Of a stretch of DNA of 64,000 nt, positions 35,580-45,666 are shown piece by piece. A program made the translations under genes and the position numbers. The DNA comes from Streptomyces spiroverticillatus (GTDB lineage Bacteria; Actinomycetota; Actinomycetes; Streptomycetales; Streptomycetaceae): positions 372,001-436,000 of the forward strand of contig BMUX01000004.1 of NCBI GenBank assembly GCA_014650415.1, written 5' to 3'. How positions within the stretch are numbered: position 1 is the stretch's first letter; every line of letters begins with the position of its first letter. A model generated the notes under the pieces. It ran no database searches and was not told where the DNA came from. It worked only from the letters and a program-made list of their open reading frames with translations.

Positions 35580-37370
35580 TCAGGAGGCCTCTGCCGCGTG
35601 CACGCCGGTCGCCCGGGTGCCCGCCCACGCCTCCCAGAGCGCGGCGTACCGGCCGCCCGCCGTGCGGAGTTCGTCGTGGGTGCCGGTCTCGACGACGCGG
35701 CCCGCGTCCAGGACGACCACGCGGTCGGCGGTGGCCGCCTGGGTGAGGCGGTGCGCCACGATGAGGGCCGTACGGCCCTCGACGGCGCGTGCGGCGGCCT
35801 TCTCCAGGGCGCGTGCCCCGGTGCTGCCCGCTTCCGCCGTGGCCTCGTCGAGGATGGCGACCGGCGGGTCGGCGAGGACCAGCCGGGCCAGGGCGAGGGA
35901 CTGGGTCTGGGCGCTGGTGAGGCGGTGGCCGCCGTCGCCGACGACCGTGGCGAGGCCGTCGGGGAGCGCTTCGGCCCAGGTCAGGGCGTCGACGTGGGCG
36001 AGGGCTGTACGGAGTTCGGCGTCGCTCGCACCCGGCCGGGCGAGGCGCAGGTCCTCCGCGAGGGGGCCGGAGAAGACGTGGGTCTCCTGGGTGACCAGCG
36101 CGATCGCGCGGCGCACGGCGGCCGGGCCGAGGTCGGCGAGGTCGGCGCCGCCGAGGCGGATCGTTCCTGCACTGGGCCGGTGGATGCCCGCGATGAGCTT
36201 GGCGAGGGTCGTCTTGCCCGCACCGCTCGCGCCGACCAGGGCGACCTTCTCGCCGGGGGCGAGGGTCAGGTCGATGCCGTGCAGGACGGGGTGGCCGTTG
36301 TCGTACGAGTGGGCCAGACCGGTGACGGTGACCGAGGCGTCGCGCGCGGTGGCCGGGCGCTCGGGCTCCTCGGGCAGCGGGAGGTCGGCGACGCCGACGA
36401 TGCGGGAGAGGCCGGCGGTGGCCTTCTGGGCATCGTCGAGGAGGACGAGGGCCGCGTTGATCGGGCCGAAGAGGCTGTGGAAGTACAGGGCGGCGGCGGT
36501 CGCGGTGCCGAGCGTGGCGGAGCCGTCGCGGACCAGCCAGTACCCGACGCCGAGGACTCCGGCCAGGCCGATGAACTCGCCCACGTGCAGGCGGCAGTAG
36601 AAGCTGAGGACCAGCTTCACGCCCCGCATGGTGACGTCGACGGCCGCCCGGGAGCGGGTGGTGACGCGCTCGGTGTGCGCCTTCTCCAGCCGCAGGGCGC
36701 GCACGGTGGTGGCCCCGCCGATGGTGGCGAGCAACTGCTGCTGGAGCTTGCCGGTGACGACGCGCTGCTCGGCGTAGAGGGGGACGGCCCCACGCACGTA
36801 CCAGCGGGCGGTGTACGCCTGGACGGGCACGGCGAGCAGGGCGGCGACCAGGAAGCGCCAGTCGAGGAGGGCCAGCGCGCCGAAGGTCAGCACGATGGCG
36901 ACGACGGAGCGCGCCAGCTCGGGCAGTGCGGAGCGCACGGCGTCCGCGACCAGCGAGACGTCACCCGTCACGCGGACGGTGAGGTCGCCGGACCCGGCGC
37001 GCTCGACGCGCTCCAGCGGCAGCCCGAGCACCCGCTCGACGAAACGTTCCCGCAGCCGGGCGAGAACGGTCTCGCCGAGCTTCGCGATCCGCGAGACGCC
37101 GAACCCGGTGAGCACGCCCTGCACGACGGCGACCACGACGAGCAGCAGCACCACTCCCGTGATCCCGTCGACCTTCCGGTCCGTCGCGAGGTCCACGATG
37201 CGGCCGAGCAGCGGCTGCGTGAACAGGCCGACGGCGGTCGCGACGATCAGCGTCCCGAAGCCGCCGAGGGCGAGCAGCCGGTGCGGGCGGGCGAGTTCGC
37301 GCACGGCGGCCCGGGTGCGGGCGGGCGTGGCGACGGGCAGCAGCACTGCATCCTGGGGAGCGCTGGTCAT
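35580..37370 (-). CDS. ABC exporter half-transporter, membrane domain plus ATPase (intact Walker A, degenerate signature)
   Basis: The 596-residue protein has six N-terminal helices (to about residue 310) and a C-terminal ATPase. Walker A (GASGAGKTTLAKL) and Walker B with glutamate (VAILDEATAEAG) are intact. The signature motif is LTSAQTQ in place of LSGGQ. The partner upstream has the opposite pattern, so the pair likely makes a heterodimer with one working ATP site. The start overlaps the partner's stop (ATGA). An iron-box-like site before the first gene suggests a role in siderophore or iron-complex transport, though other substrates are possible. Confidence 0.88.
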   Translation of the reverse strand: MTSAPQDAVLLPVATPARTRAAVRELARPHRLLALGGFGTLIVATAVGLFTQPLLGRIVDLATDRKVDGITGVVLLLVVVAVVQGVLTGFGVSRIAKLGETVLARLRERFVERVLGLPLERVERAGSGDLTVRVTGDVSLVADAVRSALPELARSVVAIVLTFGALALLDWRFLVAALLAVPVQAYTARWYVRGAVPLYAEQRVVTGKLQQQLLATIGGATTVRALRLEKAHTERVTTRSRAAVDVTMRGVKLVLSFYCRLHVGEFIGLAGVLGVGYWLVRDGSATLGTATAAALYFHSLFGPINAALVLLDDAQKATAGLSRIVGVADLPLPEEPERPATARDASVTVTGLAHSYDNGHPVLHGIDLTLAPGEKVALVGASGAGKTTLAKLIAGIHRPSAGTIRLGGADLADLGPAAVRRAIALVTQETHVFSGPLAEDLRLARPGASDAELRTALAHVDALTWAEALPDGLATVVGDGGHRLTSAQTQSLALARLVLADPPVAILDEATAEAGSTGARALEKAAARAVEGRTALIVAHRLTQAATADRVVVLDAGRVVETGTHDELRTAGGRYAALWEAWAGTRATGVHAAEAS

Positions 37371-39235
37371 GAGAGCACCGCCGTGCGGTAGGAGTCGTAC
37401 CGGTCGAGGAGGTCGGCGTGCGCGGCCGTGTCGGTCACGCGCCCGCCTTCGAGGAAGAGGACGCGGTCGGTGACGGCGAGCAGGGCCGGGCTGGTGGCGA
37501 CGACGACGGTCGTACGTCCCTGCCGGATGTCCCGCACCCCGGCGGCGATCCGTGCCTCGGTGACCGCGTCGACGGCGGTGGTCGGGTCCTGCAGGACGAG
37601 CACGGGCGGGTCGGCGGCGAGCGCGCGGGCCAGGGCGACGCGCTGGCGCTGGCCGCCGGAGAGGGAGCGGCCGCGTTCGGTGACGGGGGTGGCGGTGCCC
37701 TCGGGCAGGGTCTCGGCGACCTCGTCGGCGCCGGAGGCGGCGAGCGCGGGGCCGAGGTCGCGGCCTGCGGGTGCGGCGGCGGCGATGTTCTCGGCGAGGG
37801 TGCCCTCGAAGAGGTCGGCGTCGTGGTCGGCGACGAGGACGGCGGTGCGTATGCGGGCCGGGTCCAGCTCCGTGAACGCGACGCCGTCCAGGGCGACGGC
37901 CCCGCTGTCCGGGTCCCCGCGCCGCCCGAGGCAGCTGAGGAGTGCGGCGGCGTCGGCGGGGTCGGGGGCGACGACGCCGAGCAGCTCACCGGGTTCGGCG
38001 TCGAGGTCGACGGCGTCGAGGCTCCCGAGGCTGACCTGCTCCAGGCGTATGCGGCCGGCGGGGGTGGGGGCGGCACTCGTGGCCGTACGGGAGGAACCGG
38101 CGCCGGGGTCGGGGGCGGCTTCCGGTGCCGTACGGGAGGAACCCGTACCGGAGGAGCCGTTGACCGGGGCGTCCGCGCCGGTCGTCCGGTCGGCACCCGA
38201 CGCGCTCCCGCCGCCGCCCGGGACACCGGTGCCCACCGCCGGTTCCGCGCCGAGGAGTTCCGCGATACGGGTGGCCGAGGCGCGGCCCTGGGCGAACTTG
38301 GCGGCGATCCAGGACATGCCCGAGAGGGGACCGAGGAGGAAGAGGGCGAGGCCGACCGCCGAGACGAGTTCGCCGATGCTGATGTCGCCGGACGCGGCGA
38401 GCCGTCCGCCGACGTACGCGACCAGGGCGATGAAGGCCCCGGTCAGCATGAGGATGACCGCGCCCTGCCAGGCCTGCGCCCGCGCGGCCCCCAGGGTCGC
38501 GGTGAGCGCGTCGCGGCTGGTGGCCCGGTAGCGGGCGAGGGCGGCGGACTCGGCGCCGATGCCCTTGAGGACGCGCAGGCCCGCGACCAGGTCGGCAGCG
38601 GTGCCGGAGGCGTCGGCGGCGCTCTCCTGCTCGCCGTGGCTGCGCCGCTCCAGCGGCTTGCCGAGGAGGTTGCCGAGCCACAGCAGCAGCGGGGTGCCGA
38701 GCAGGACGACGAGCCCGAGCGGAATCGAGATCCGGACGAGCACGACGGCGCTGACGAGCACTGCGGTGAAGTTCGCGACGCCCACGATCGACGCCATGGA
38801 GACCAGCCCGACCCGTCGGGCGTCCTCGGTGGCGATGCTGGTCAGGGCGCCGGGGAGACGTCCTTCGTCGGCGCCGCCGTGCGGGTCGACGACGCGGGCG
38901 ACGAGCTGGACGCGCAGCTTGTGCGCGGCCTTCTCGGCGGCGCGCTCCCAGGCGCGGGCGCCGAAGCGGAAGCTGTACGACAGGACGACGTACAGGGCGG
39001 CGAGCGCGGCCAGCCACCACAGCAGCAGGCCCCCGTCGCTCCCGCCGACGGCCCGGTCGACGACCAGGCCGATGACGACGGGCACGAGGGCCTCGGCCGC
39101 CTGGTGCGAGGCGCCCAGCACGCTGCCGAGCGCGAGTTCGCGCCGCTGGCCTGCGAAGGAGCGCCTCAGTACGTCTCGGCCTGAGAGGACCGTTCGCCCC
39201 GGGAGGGCCGTCGTCCCCACTGTGTTCCTCCGCAT
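37367..39235 (-). CDS. ABC exporter half-transporter, membrane domain plus ATPase (degenerate Walker A, intact signature)
   Basis: I chose ATG 39235 (622 residues; AAGGCGG site upstream) over the longer open frame. It has six membrane helices, then a low-complexity Gly/Ser/Thr/Ala linker with repeated SSRT words, then the ATPase. Walker A reads VVAPDPADAAALL and lacks the invariant GK(S/T). Walker B is followed by Pro rather than the catalytic Glu (VLVLQDPTTAVD). The signature LSGGQRQRVALARAL is intact. These losses are complementary to those in the downstream partner. Such asymmetric heterodimers are known among bacterial exporters. An iron-box-like sequence lies 40-55 bp upstream. Confidence 0.88.
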   Translation of the reverse strand: MRRNTVGTTALPGRTVLSGRDVLRRSFAGQRRELALGSVLGASHQAAEALVPVVIGLVVDRAVGGSDGGLLLWWLAALAALYVVLSYSFRFGARAWERAAEKAAHKLRVQLVARVVDPHGGADEGRLPGALTSIATEDARRVGLVSMASIVGVANFTAVLVSAVVLVRISIPLGLVVLLGTPLLLWLGNLLGKPLERRSHGEQESAADASGTAADLVAGLRVLKGIGAESAALARYRATSRDALTATLGAARAQAWQGAVILMLTGAFIALVAYVGGRLAASGDISIGELVSAVGLALFLLGPLSGMSWIAAKFAQGRASATRIAELLGAEPAVGTGVPGGGGSASGADRTTGADAPVNGSSGTGSSRTAPEAAPDPGAGSSRTATSAAPTPAGRIRLEQVSLGSLDAVDLDAEPGELLGVVAPDPADAAALLSCLGRRGDPDSGAVALDGVAFTELDPARIRTAVLVADHDADLFEGTLAENIAAAAPAGRDLGPALAASGADEVAETLPEGTATPVTERGRSLSGGQRQRVALARALAADPPVLVLQDPTTAVDAVTEARIAAGVRDIRQGRTTVVVATSPALLAVTDRVLFLEGGRVTDTAAHADLLDRYDSYRTAVLS

Positions 39236-39272
39236 GTGCCGCCTTACTCGAAAAGCCCAGGGCATGAAAAGC

Positions 39273-39292
39273 CCAGGTAAGGCTAGCCTAAG
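39273..39292. promoter_or_regulatory. Iron-box-like site (DmdR/IdeR type)
   Basis: The core AGGTAAGGCTAGCCTAA at 39275-39291 matches about 15 of 19 positions of the recalled actinobacterial iron-box consensus (TTAGGTTAGGCTAACCTAA). It lies upstream of the heterodimeric ABC genes. Two AAAAGCCCAGG copies sit just beside it. DmdR repression under iron sufficiency is inferred. Confidence 0.6.
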
Positions 39293-39417
39293 AATTCTTG
39301 CGCCGATCCGGAGCGGCGGCCGAAGAGATCCGGAGCGGCGACCGAAGAAGTTTCGACACACATAAAGATCACAAGCGGACATAAGCCCGAGAGGCGTCAA
39401 ATCCCGGTAGGCGAAAA

Positions 39418-39447
39418 GTAGTTGGCGTGTGAAGATACCGTGGATCA
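39418..39447 (+). promoter_or_regulatory. Conserved upstream element, copy 1 (before first VCBS protein)
   Basis: This 30-bp block is 28/30 identical to 40570-40599, and each lies 66-69 bp before the start codon of paralogous secreted proteins. The core is GTAGTTGGCGTGTGAAGATA. It is probably a promoter for one dedicated sigma factor or regulator. Confidence 0.65.
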
Positions 39448-39513
39448 AAAACGATCAAGCCGTGGCTCCCACAAGGATTCGCCCGGCCACTCCCCTGACC
39501 ATGGAGTTCTTAC

Positions 39514-40458
39514 GTGGCCAAGTCCACCACCCGCTCGCGCGGACGCTTCCTCTCCCGCGTCGCCGTCGCCGCGATAACCGCAGCCCTCGTGGGCACGACG
39601 GTCGGCTCGGCGCAGGCGGCACCGGCGCCGAAGCCCTCGGCCGCGGAGAAGGCCGCAGCCGCCTCCCAGCAGGCCCCGCAGCAGGCCGCACCGAAGGGCC
39701 GCGCGCTCCGCGCCGCGGCGGCGGCGCAGCCCCGGCACGCACTGTTCGGCATCACGGCGTCCGACGACGCCTACATCTACGCCCCGAACGACGCGGGCGG
39801 CTACGGCGCCCGCGAGTACGTGACCCCCGGCTACTCCTTCAAGTTCGCCGCCCAGTCGCACAACAGCGACAACACCGGCGGCTACTCCGCCGGCATCTGG
39901 AGCTGGGACTACTCCGGCCGCCTGGGCTTCTCCAGCGACGCGGGCACCACCGACCTCGGCGGCGGCTGGAACGTCTACAACCAGGTCCTCTCCCCCGGCG
40001 ACCTGGCCGGCGCCGCGGGCGCCGACCTGATCGCCCGCGACGGCGACGGCACCCTGTGGCTCTACCTGGGCTACGGCGACGGCCGCCTCACCGCGAAGAC
40101 CAAGATCGGCGGCGGCTGGGGCCAGTACACCCAGATCGCGGGCCTCGGTGACGTCAGCGGCGACGGCCGGGCCGACATCGTCGCCCGCGACGGCTCCGGC
40201 ACCCTCTGGCTCTACCAGGGCAACGGCGACCGCAACGACCCGTTCGCGTCCCGCGTCAAGATCGGCGGCGGCTGGAACACGTTCAACGCCCTCGTGGGCG
40301 CGGGCGACCTCGACGGCGACGGTCTCTCGGACCTGATCGCCCGGGGCACCGACGGTTCGCTGTGGCGCTACTCGGGCACCGGCAACCCCGCCGCCCCGTT
40401 CAAGGCGCGCGCGCAGATCGGCACCAGCGGCTGGAACGCGTACCGCCTGATGTTCTGA
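39514..40458 (+). CDS. Secreted VCBS/FG-GAP repeat protein 1
   Basis: The 314-residue protein starts at GTG 39514 with GGAG 7 nt upstream. A signal peptide (RSRGRFLSRVAVAAITAALVG) probably ends after AQA. An Ala/Gln/Pro-rich stretch is followed by a beta-propeller-like region with about four repeats around GDLAGAAGADLIARDGDGTL and GDVSGDGRADIVARDGSG. DxDGDxxxD calcium-binding loops are visible. Such domains resemble integrin or tachylectin-2 propellers and may bind sugars or ligands at the surface. Its neighbour is a paralogue with a near-identical promoter element, so this is a tandem duplication. Confidence 0.82.
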   Translation: MAKSTTRSRGRFLSRVAVAAITAALVGTTVGSAQAAPAPKPSAAEKAAAASQQAPQQAAPKGRALRAAAAAQPRHALFGITASDDAYIYAPNDAGGYGAREYVTPGYSFKFAAQSHNSDNTGGYSAGIWSWDYSGRLGFSSDAGTTDLGGGWNVYNQVLSPGDLAGAAGADLIARDGDGTLWLYLGYGDGRLTAKTKIGGGWGQYTQIAGLGDVSGDGRADIVARDGSGTLWLYQGNGDRNDPFASRVKIGGGWNTFNALVGAGDLDGDGLSDLIARGTDGSLWRYSGTGNPAAPFKARAQIGTSGWNAYRLMF

Positions 40459-40498
40459 TCCACCCCGCGCGTCGCCCGACGGCGCGCAGCGCACGGCC

Positions 40499-40534
40499 GA
40501 GAGGGCCGCACCCCTGCGGGGGTGCGGCCCTCTC
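40499..40534 (+). terminator. Hairpin terminator of VCBS gene 1
   Basis: A perfect 16-bp stem (40499-40514 with 40519-40534) with a TGCG loop follows the stop by 40 bp. Confidence 0.85.
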
Positions 40535-40569
40535 TCGTCACATCAGCCCCAATAACCCCTGGCGCAGGG

Positions 40570-40599
40570 GTAGTTGGCGTGTGAAGATATCGTGAATCA
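40570..40599 (+). promoter_or_regulatory. Conserved upstream element, copy 2 (before second VCBS protein)
   Basis: This is the partner of 39418-39447; two mismatches in 30 bp, lying 69 bp before ATG 40669. The flanking sequence diverges sharply on both sides, so conservation is confined to the element. Confidence 0.65.
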
Positions 40600-40668
40600 C
40601 TTCTGCCGAACTCATGGCGCGTGTCAACTCTTCCGCGCCACGGCTCCTTCCTGCCTCCGGAGAACCGC

Positions 40669-41610
40669 ATGGCCAAAAGCACTTCCCGTACGCGCGGGCG
40701 CATCCTGTCCCGCCTGACCGTCGCCGCGCTCGCGGCGGCCCTCGTCGGCACCACGGCCGGGGCTGCCCAGGCCGGGGAGATCCCGTTCAGGGAGCGGACC
40801 GCCGAGCTCAAGTCCGTCTCCCCCGCCCCGCAGAACGCCCCCCAGAACGCCGCGCGCGGCGTCGCCCGGGCGGCCGAGGAAGGCGTGCGCCAGGAGCTCT
40901 ACGCCTTCGCGGGCCCGAAGTTCTACTGGTACACGCCCGACGGCAAGGGCGGCTACCAGGCTCGTGACACCAAGAACAACACCACCTGGGGCACCCTCAA
41001 GTTCCTCACCCACACCGACCGTGACTTCGACGGGTACACGGACGGCATCTGGGAGTGGCACACGGACGGCTCCCTGTACTACCAGGACGACCTCGGCGGC
41101 CGTCGGGTCGGCGGTGGCTGGAAGATCTACAACACCCTCTTCTCGCCCGGGAACCTGGGCGGTGCCGCCGGCTACGACGTGCTCGCCCGTGACGCCTCCG
41201 GCGTGCTGTGGCTCTACCTGGGCTACGGCGACGGCAATCTGACCGCGCGCACCAAGGTGGGCAGCGGCTGGGGCCAGTACACCCAGATCACCGGCCGCGG
41301 CGACATCTCCGGCGACGGCAAGGCCGACATCGTCGCCCGCGACCGCTCCGGCACGCTCTGGCTCTACCAGGGCACCGGCGACCGGAAGGCCCCCTTCAAG
41401 GGGCGGACCAAGATCGGCGGCGGCTGGAACACGTACAACACGCTGGTGGGCACGGGCGACCTCGACTTCGACGGGATCACCGACCTGGTCGCACGCGACA
41501 CCAAGGGCGCGCTGTGGCGCTACTCGGGCACGGGCAACCCGGCCGTCCCGTACAACCAGCGCGTGAAGATCGGCACCAGCGGCTGGAACCAGTACCGCAT
41601 CATCGCCTAG
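40669..41610 (+). CDS. Secreted VCBS/FG-GAP repeat protein 2
   Basis: The 313-residue protein from ATG 40669 (CGGAG site 7 nt upstream) is a paralogue of the preceding gene. It shares the MAKST-x-R-x-RGR signal start, the KIGGGWNTYN and WGQYTQI blocks, and the GTSGWNxYR ending. Repeats with GRGDISGDGKADIVARDRSG carry calcium-type loops. The middle third (KFLTHTDRDFDGYTDGIWEWH) has diverged most. It is probably secreted or wall-attached; function is unknown. Frames starting at 40621 read through the upstream region and are not supported. Confidence 0.82.
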   Translation: MAKSTSRTRGRILSRLTVAALAAALVGTTAGAAQAGEIPFRERTAELKSVSPAPQNAPQNAARGVARAAEEGVRQELYAFAGPKFYWYTPDGKGGYQARDTKNNTTWGTLKFLTHTDRDFDGYTDGIWEWHTDGSLYYQDDLGGRRVGGGWKIYNTLFSPGNLGGAAGYDVLARDASGVLWLYLGYGDGNLTARTKVGSGWGQYTQITGRGDISGDGKADIVARDRSGTLWLYQGTGDRKAPFKGRTKIGGGWNTYNTLVGTGDLDFDGITDLVARDTKGALWRYSGTGNPAVPYNQRVKIGTSGWNQYRIIA

Positions 41611-41637
41611 CACCCGCTCCGCACCACGCACAGCACG

Positions 41638-41669
41638 AGGGCCGCACCCTCTTCCGGGAGTGCGGCCCT
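41638..41669. terminator. Hairpin terminator of VCBS gene 2 (also ends acnA side)
   Basis: A 10-bp stem, AGGGCCGCAC with GTGCGGCCCT, is followed by TTTG on the plus strand. It lies between convergent VCBS 2 and acnA stops. Confidence 0.75.
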
Positions 41670-41692
41670 TTGTACGCCGTGCGGAGCAGCTA

Positions 41693-44419
<2,727 letters not shown>

Positions 44420-44483
44420 TCAAAAAAGTGCGCGTTCTACCGCAATACAGCAATCCTGCCGCCACGACTCCGGGCCGACCCGC

Positions 44484-44514
44484 TAAGGTAAGGCTTAGTT
44501 AGGTAACCCTTACC
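44484..44514. promoter_or_regulatory. Iron-box-like inverted repeat upstream of acnA
   Basis: GGTAAGG (44487-44493) and CCTTACC (44508-44514) are perfect arms. The left part matches about 13 of 19 positions of the recalled iron-box consensus. It lies about 85 bp before the acnA start, within a 269-bp divergent gap that holds no other gene. Confidence 0.4.
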
Positions 44515-44673
44515 GAGAAGTGGTGACTGCGGCGCGCTGGGCAGATATCTCGATGTCGAGATAACTCTAGTACATGGCCGCAGTACGGTCATGCCCGGCC
44601 GCCCCCTCCTGCCGACCCCCGGCCCGGAGCGGGCGCCTCCGCATGCCCTTTTCCACCGGTCAGGAGTCCGCAA

Positions 44674-45564
44674 GTGCCCCACACTTCCATCACCGCCGTA
44701 CCCGTGTCCGACGAGAAGGCCGGCCCGTACGGCGTTGCGGCGGGCCCGGACGGGGCCATGTGGTTCACCAAGGTCCACGAGGGCGCGGTCGGGCGGCTCG
44801 GCGCCGACGGGGAGATCACCTCGTACGCGCTGGCCGACCCGGAGGGCGGTCCCACCGTGATCGCGCCCGGTCCGGACGGTGCGCTGTGGTTCACCGAGTA
44901 CAAGGGGAACCGGGTCGGCCGGATCACCCTCGACGGCGAGATCACGTCGTACGAACGGCCCGGCGCGGGCCCGTACGGCATCGCGGCGGGCCCCGACGGG
45001 GCGATGTGGTTCACGGAGATGAACACCGACCGGATCTGCCGGATCACCCCGGAGGGCGACGTGACCGAGTTCACGGTGCCGGTCGAGGGCGGCTTCCCGT
45101 CGGCGATCGCGGCGGGCCCGGACGGGCGGCGGCTGTGGTTCACGCTCAACCAGGGCAATGCGGTCGCCTCGATCGATCTTTCCGGAGAGGTACGGGTGCA
45201 CCCGCTGCCCACCGAGGCCGCCGGGCCCGTCGGGCTCGCGGCCGGGCCCGACGGGGCGATGTGGTTCGTCGAGATCATGGCGGGCCAGGTCGGGCGGATC
45301 GACGCCGAGGGCGCGGTCACGGAGTTCCCCCTCCCCGACCGCGCCGCGCGCCCGCACGCGCTGGTCGCGGGGGCGGACGGCGCGATGTGGTTCACCGAGT
45401 GGGGTGCCAACCGGATCGGCCGCATCGCGGTGGACGGCTCGCGGATCGACGCGTACGACATCCCCTCCGGCTCCTCGGAGCCGCACGGCATCGCGCTCGG
45501 CCCGGACGGAGTGCTCTGGACGGCACTGGAGTCGGGGGCGCTGGGGCGGATCGAGGCCGCCTGA
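44674..45564 (+). CDS. Virginiamycin B lyase-like (streptogramin lyase family) beta-propeller protein
   Basis: The 296-residue protein (GTG 44674, AGGAG site upstream) is a seven-bladed propeller of about 42-residue repeats: GPDGAMWFTE, N-R-V/I-GRI and DGEITSY recur. Vgb enzymes linearise type B streptogramins by a lyase reaction at the ester bond, giving resistance. The repeated unit is shared with Vgb and with other SMP-30-like proteins. Late HGIALGPDG retains a His, but I cannot confirm all catalytic residues by eye. The expected length is about 295-300 residues, a good fit. No transport gene or cluster is nearby. Confidence 0.78.
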   Translation: MPHTSITAVPVSDEKAGPYGVAAGPDGAMWFTKVHEGAVGRLGADGEITSYALADPEGGPTVIAPGPDGALWFTEYKGNRVGRITLDGEITSYERPGAGPYGIAAGPDGAMWFTEMNTDRICRITPEGDVTEFTVPVEGGFPSAIAAGPDGRRLWFTLNQGNAVASIDLSGEVRVHPLPTEAAGPVGLAAGPDGAMWFVEIMAGQVGRIDAEGAVTEFPLPDRAARPHALVAGADGAMWFTEWGANRIGRIAVDGSRIDAYDIPSGSSEPHGIALGPDGVLWTALESGALGRIEAA

Positions 45565-45571
45565 CGAATCG

Positions 45572-45606
45572 CCCGGATACATGACGGGAGCTGTCATGTA
45601 TCCGGG
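45572..45606. promoter_or_regulatory. 14-bp-arm inverted repeat, operator or terminator
   Basis: Arms 45572-45585 and 45593-45606 (CCCGGATACATGAC and its complement) are perfect, with a 7-nt spacer. They lie just after the lyase stop and 60 bp before the FAD oxidoreductase start. The AT-containing outer part looks more like a TetR/MarR operator than a terminator. Confidence 0.6.
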
Positions 45607-45666
45607 GCATGCTCCTGCACACCGGCGCAACACCGCGCCGATGGTCGCGAGTTGAGGAGCAGCACA

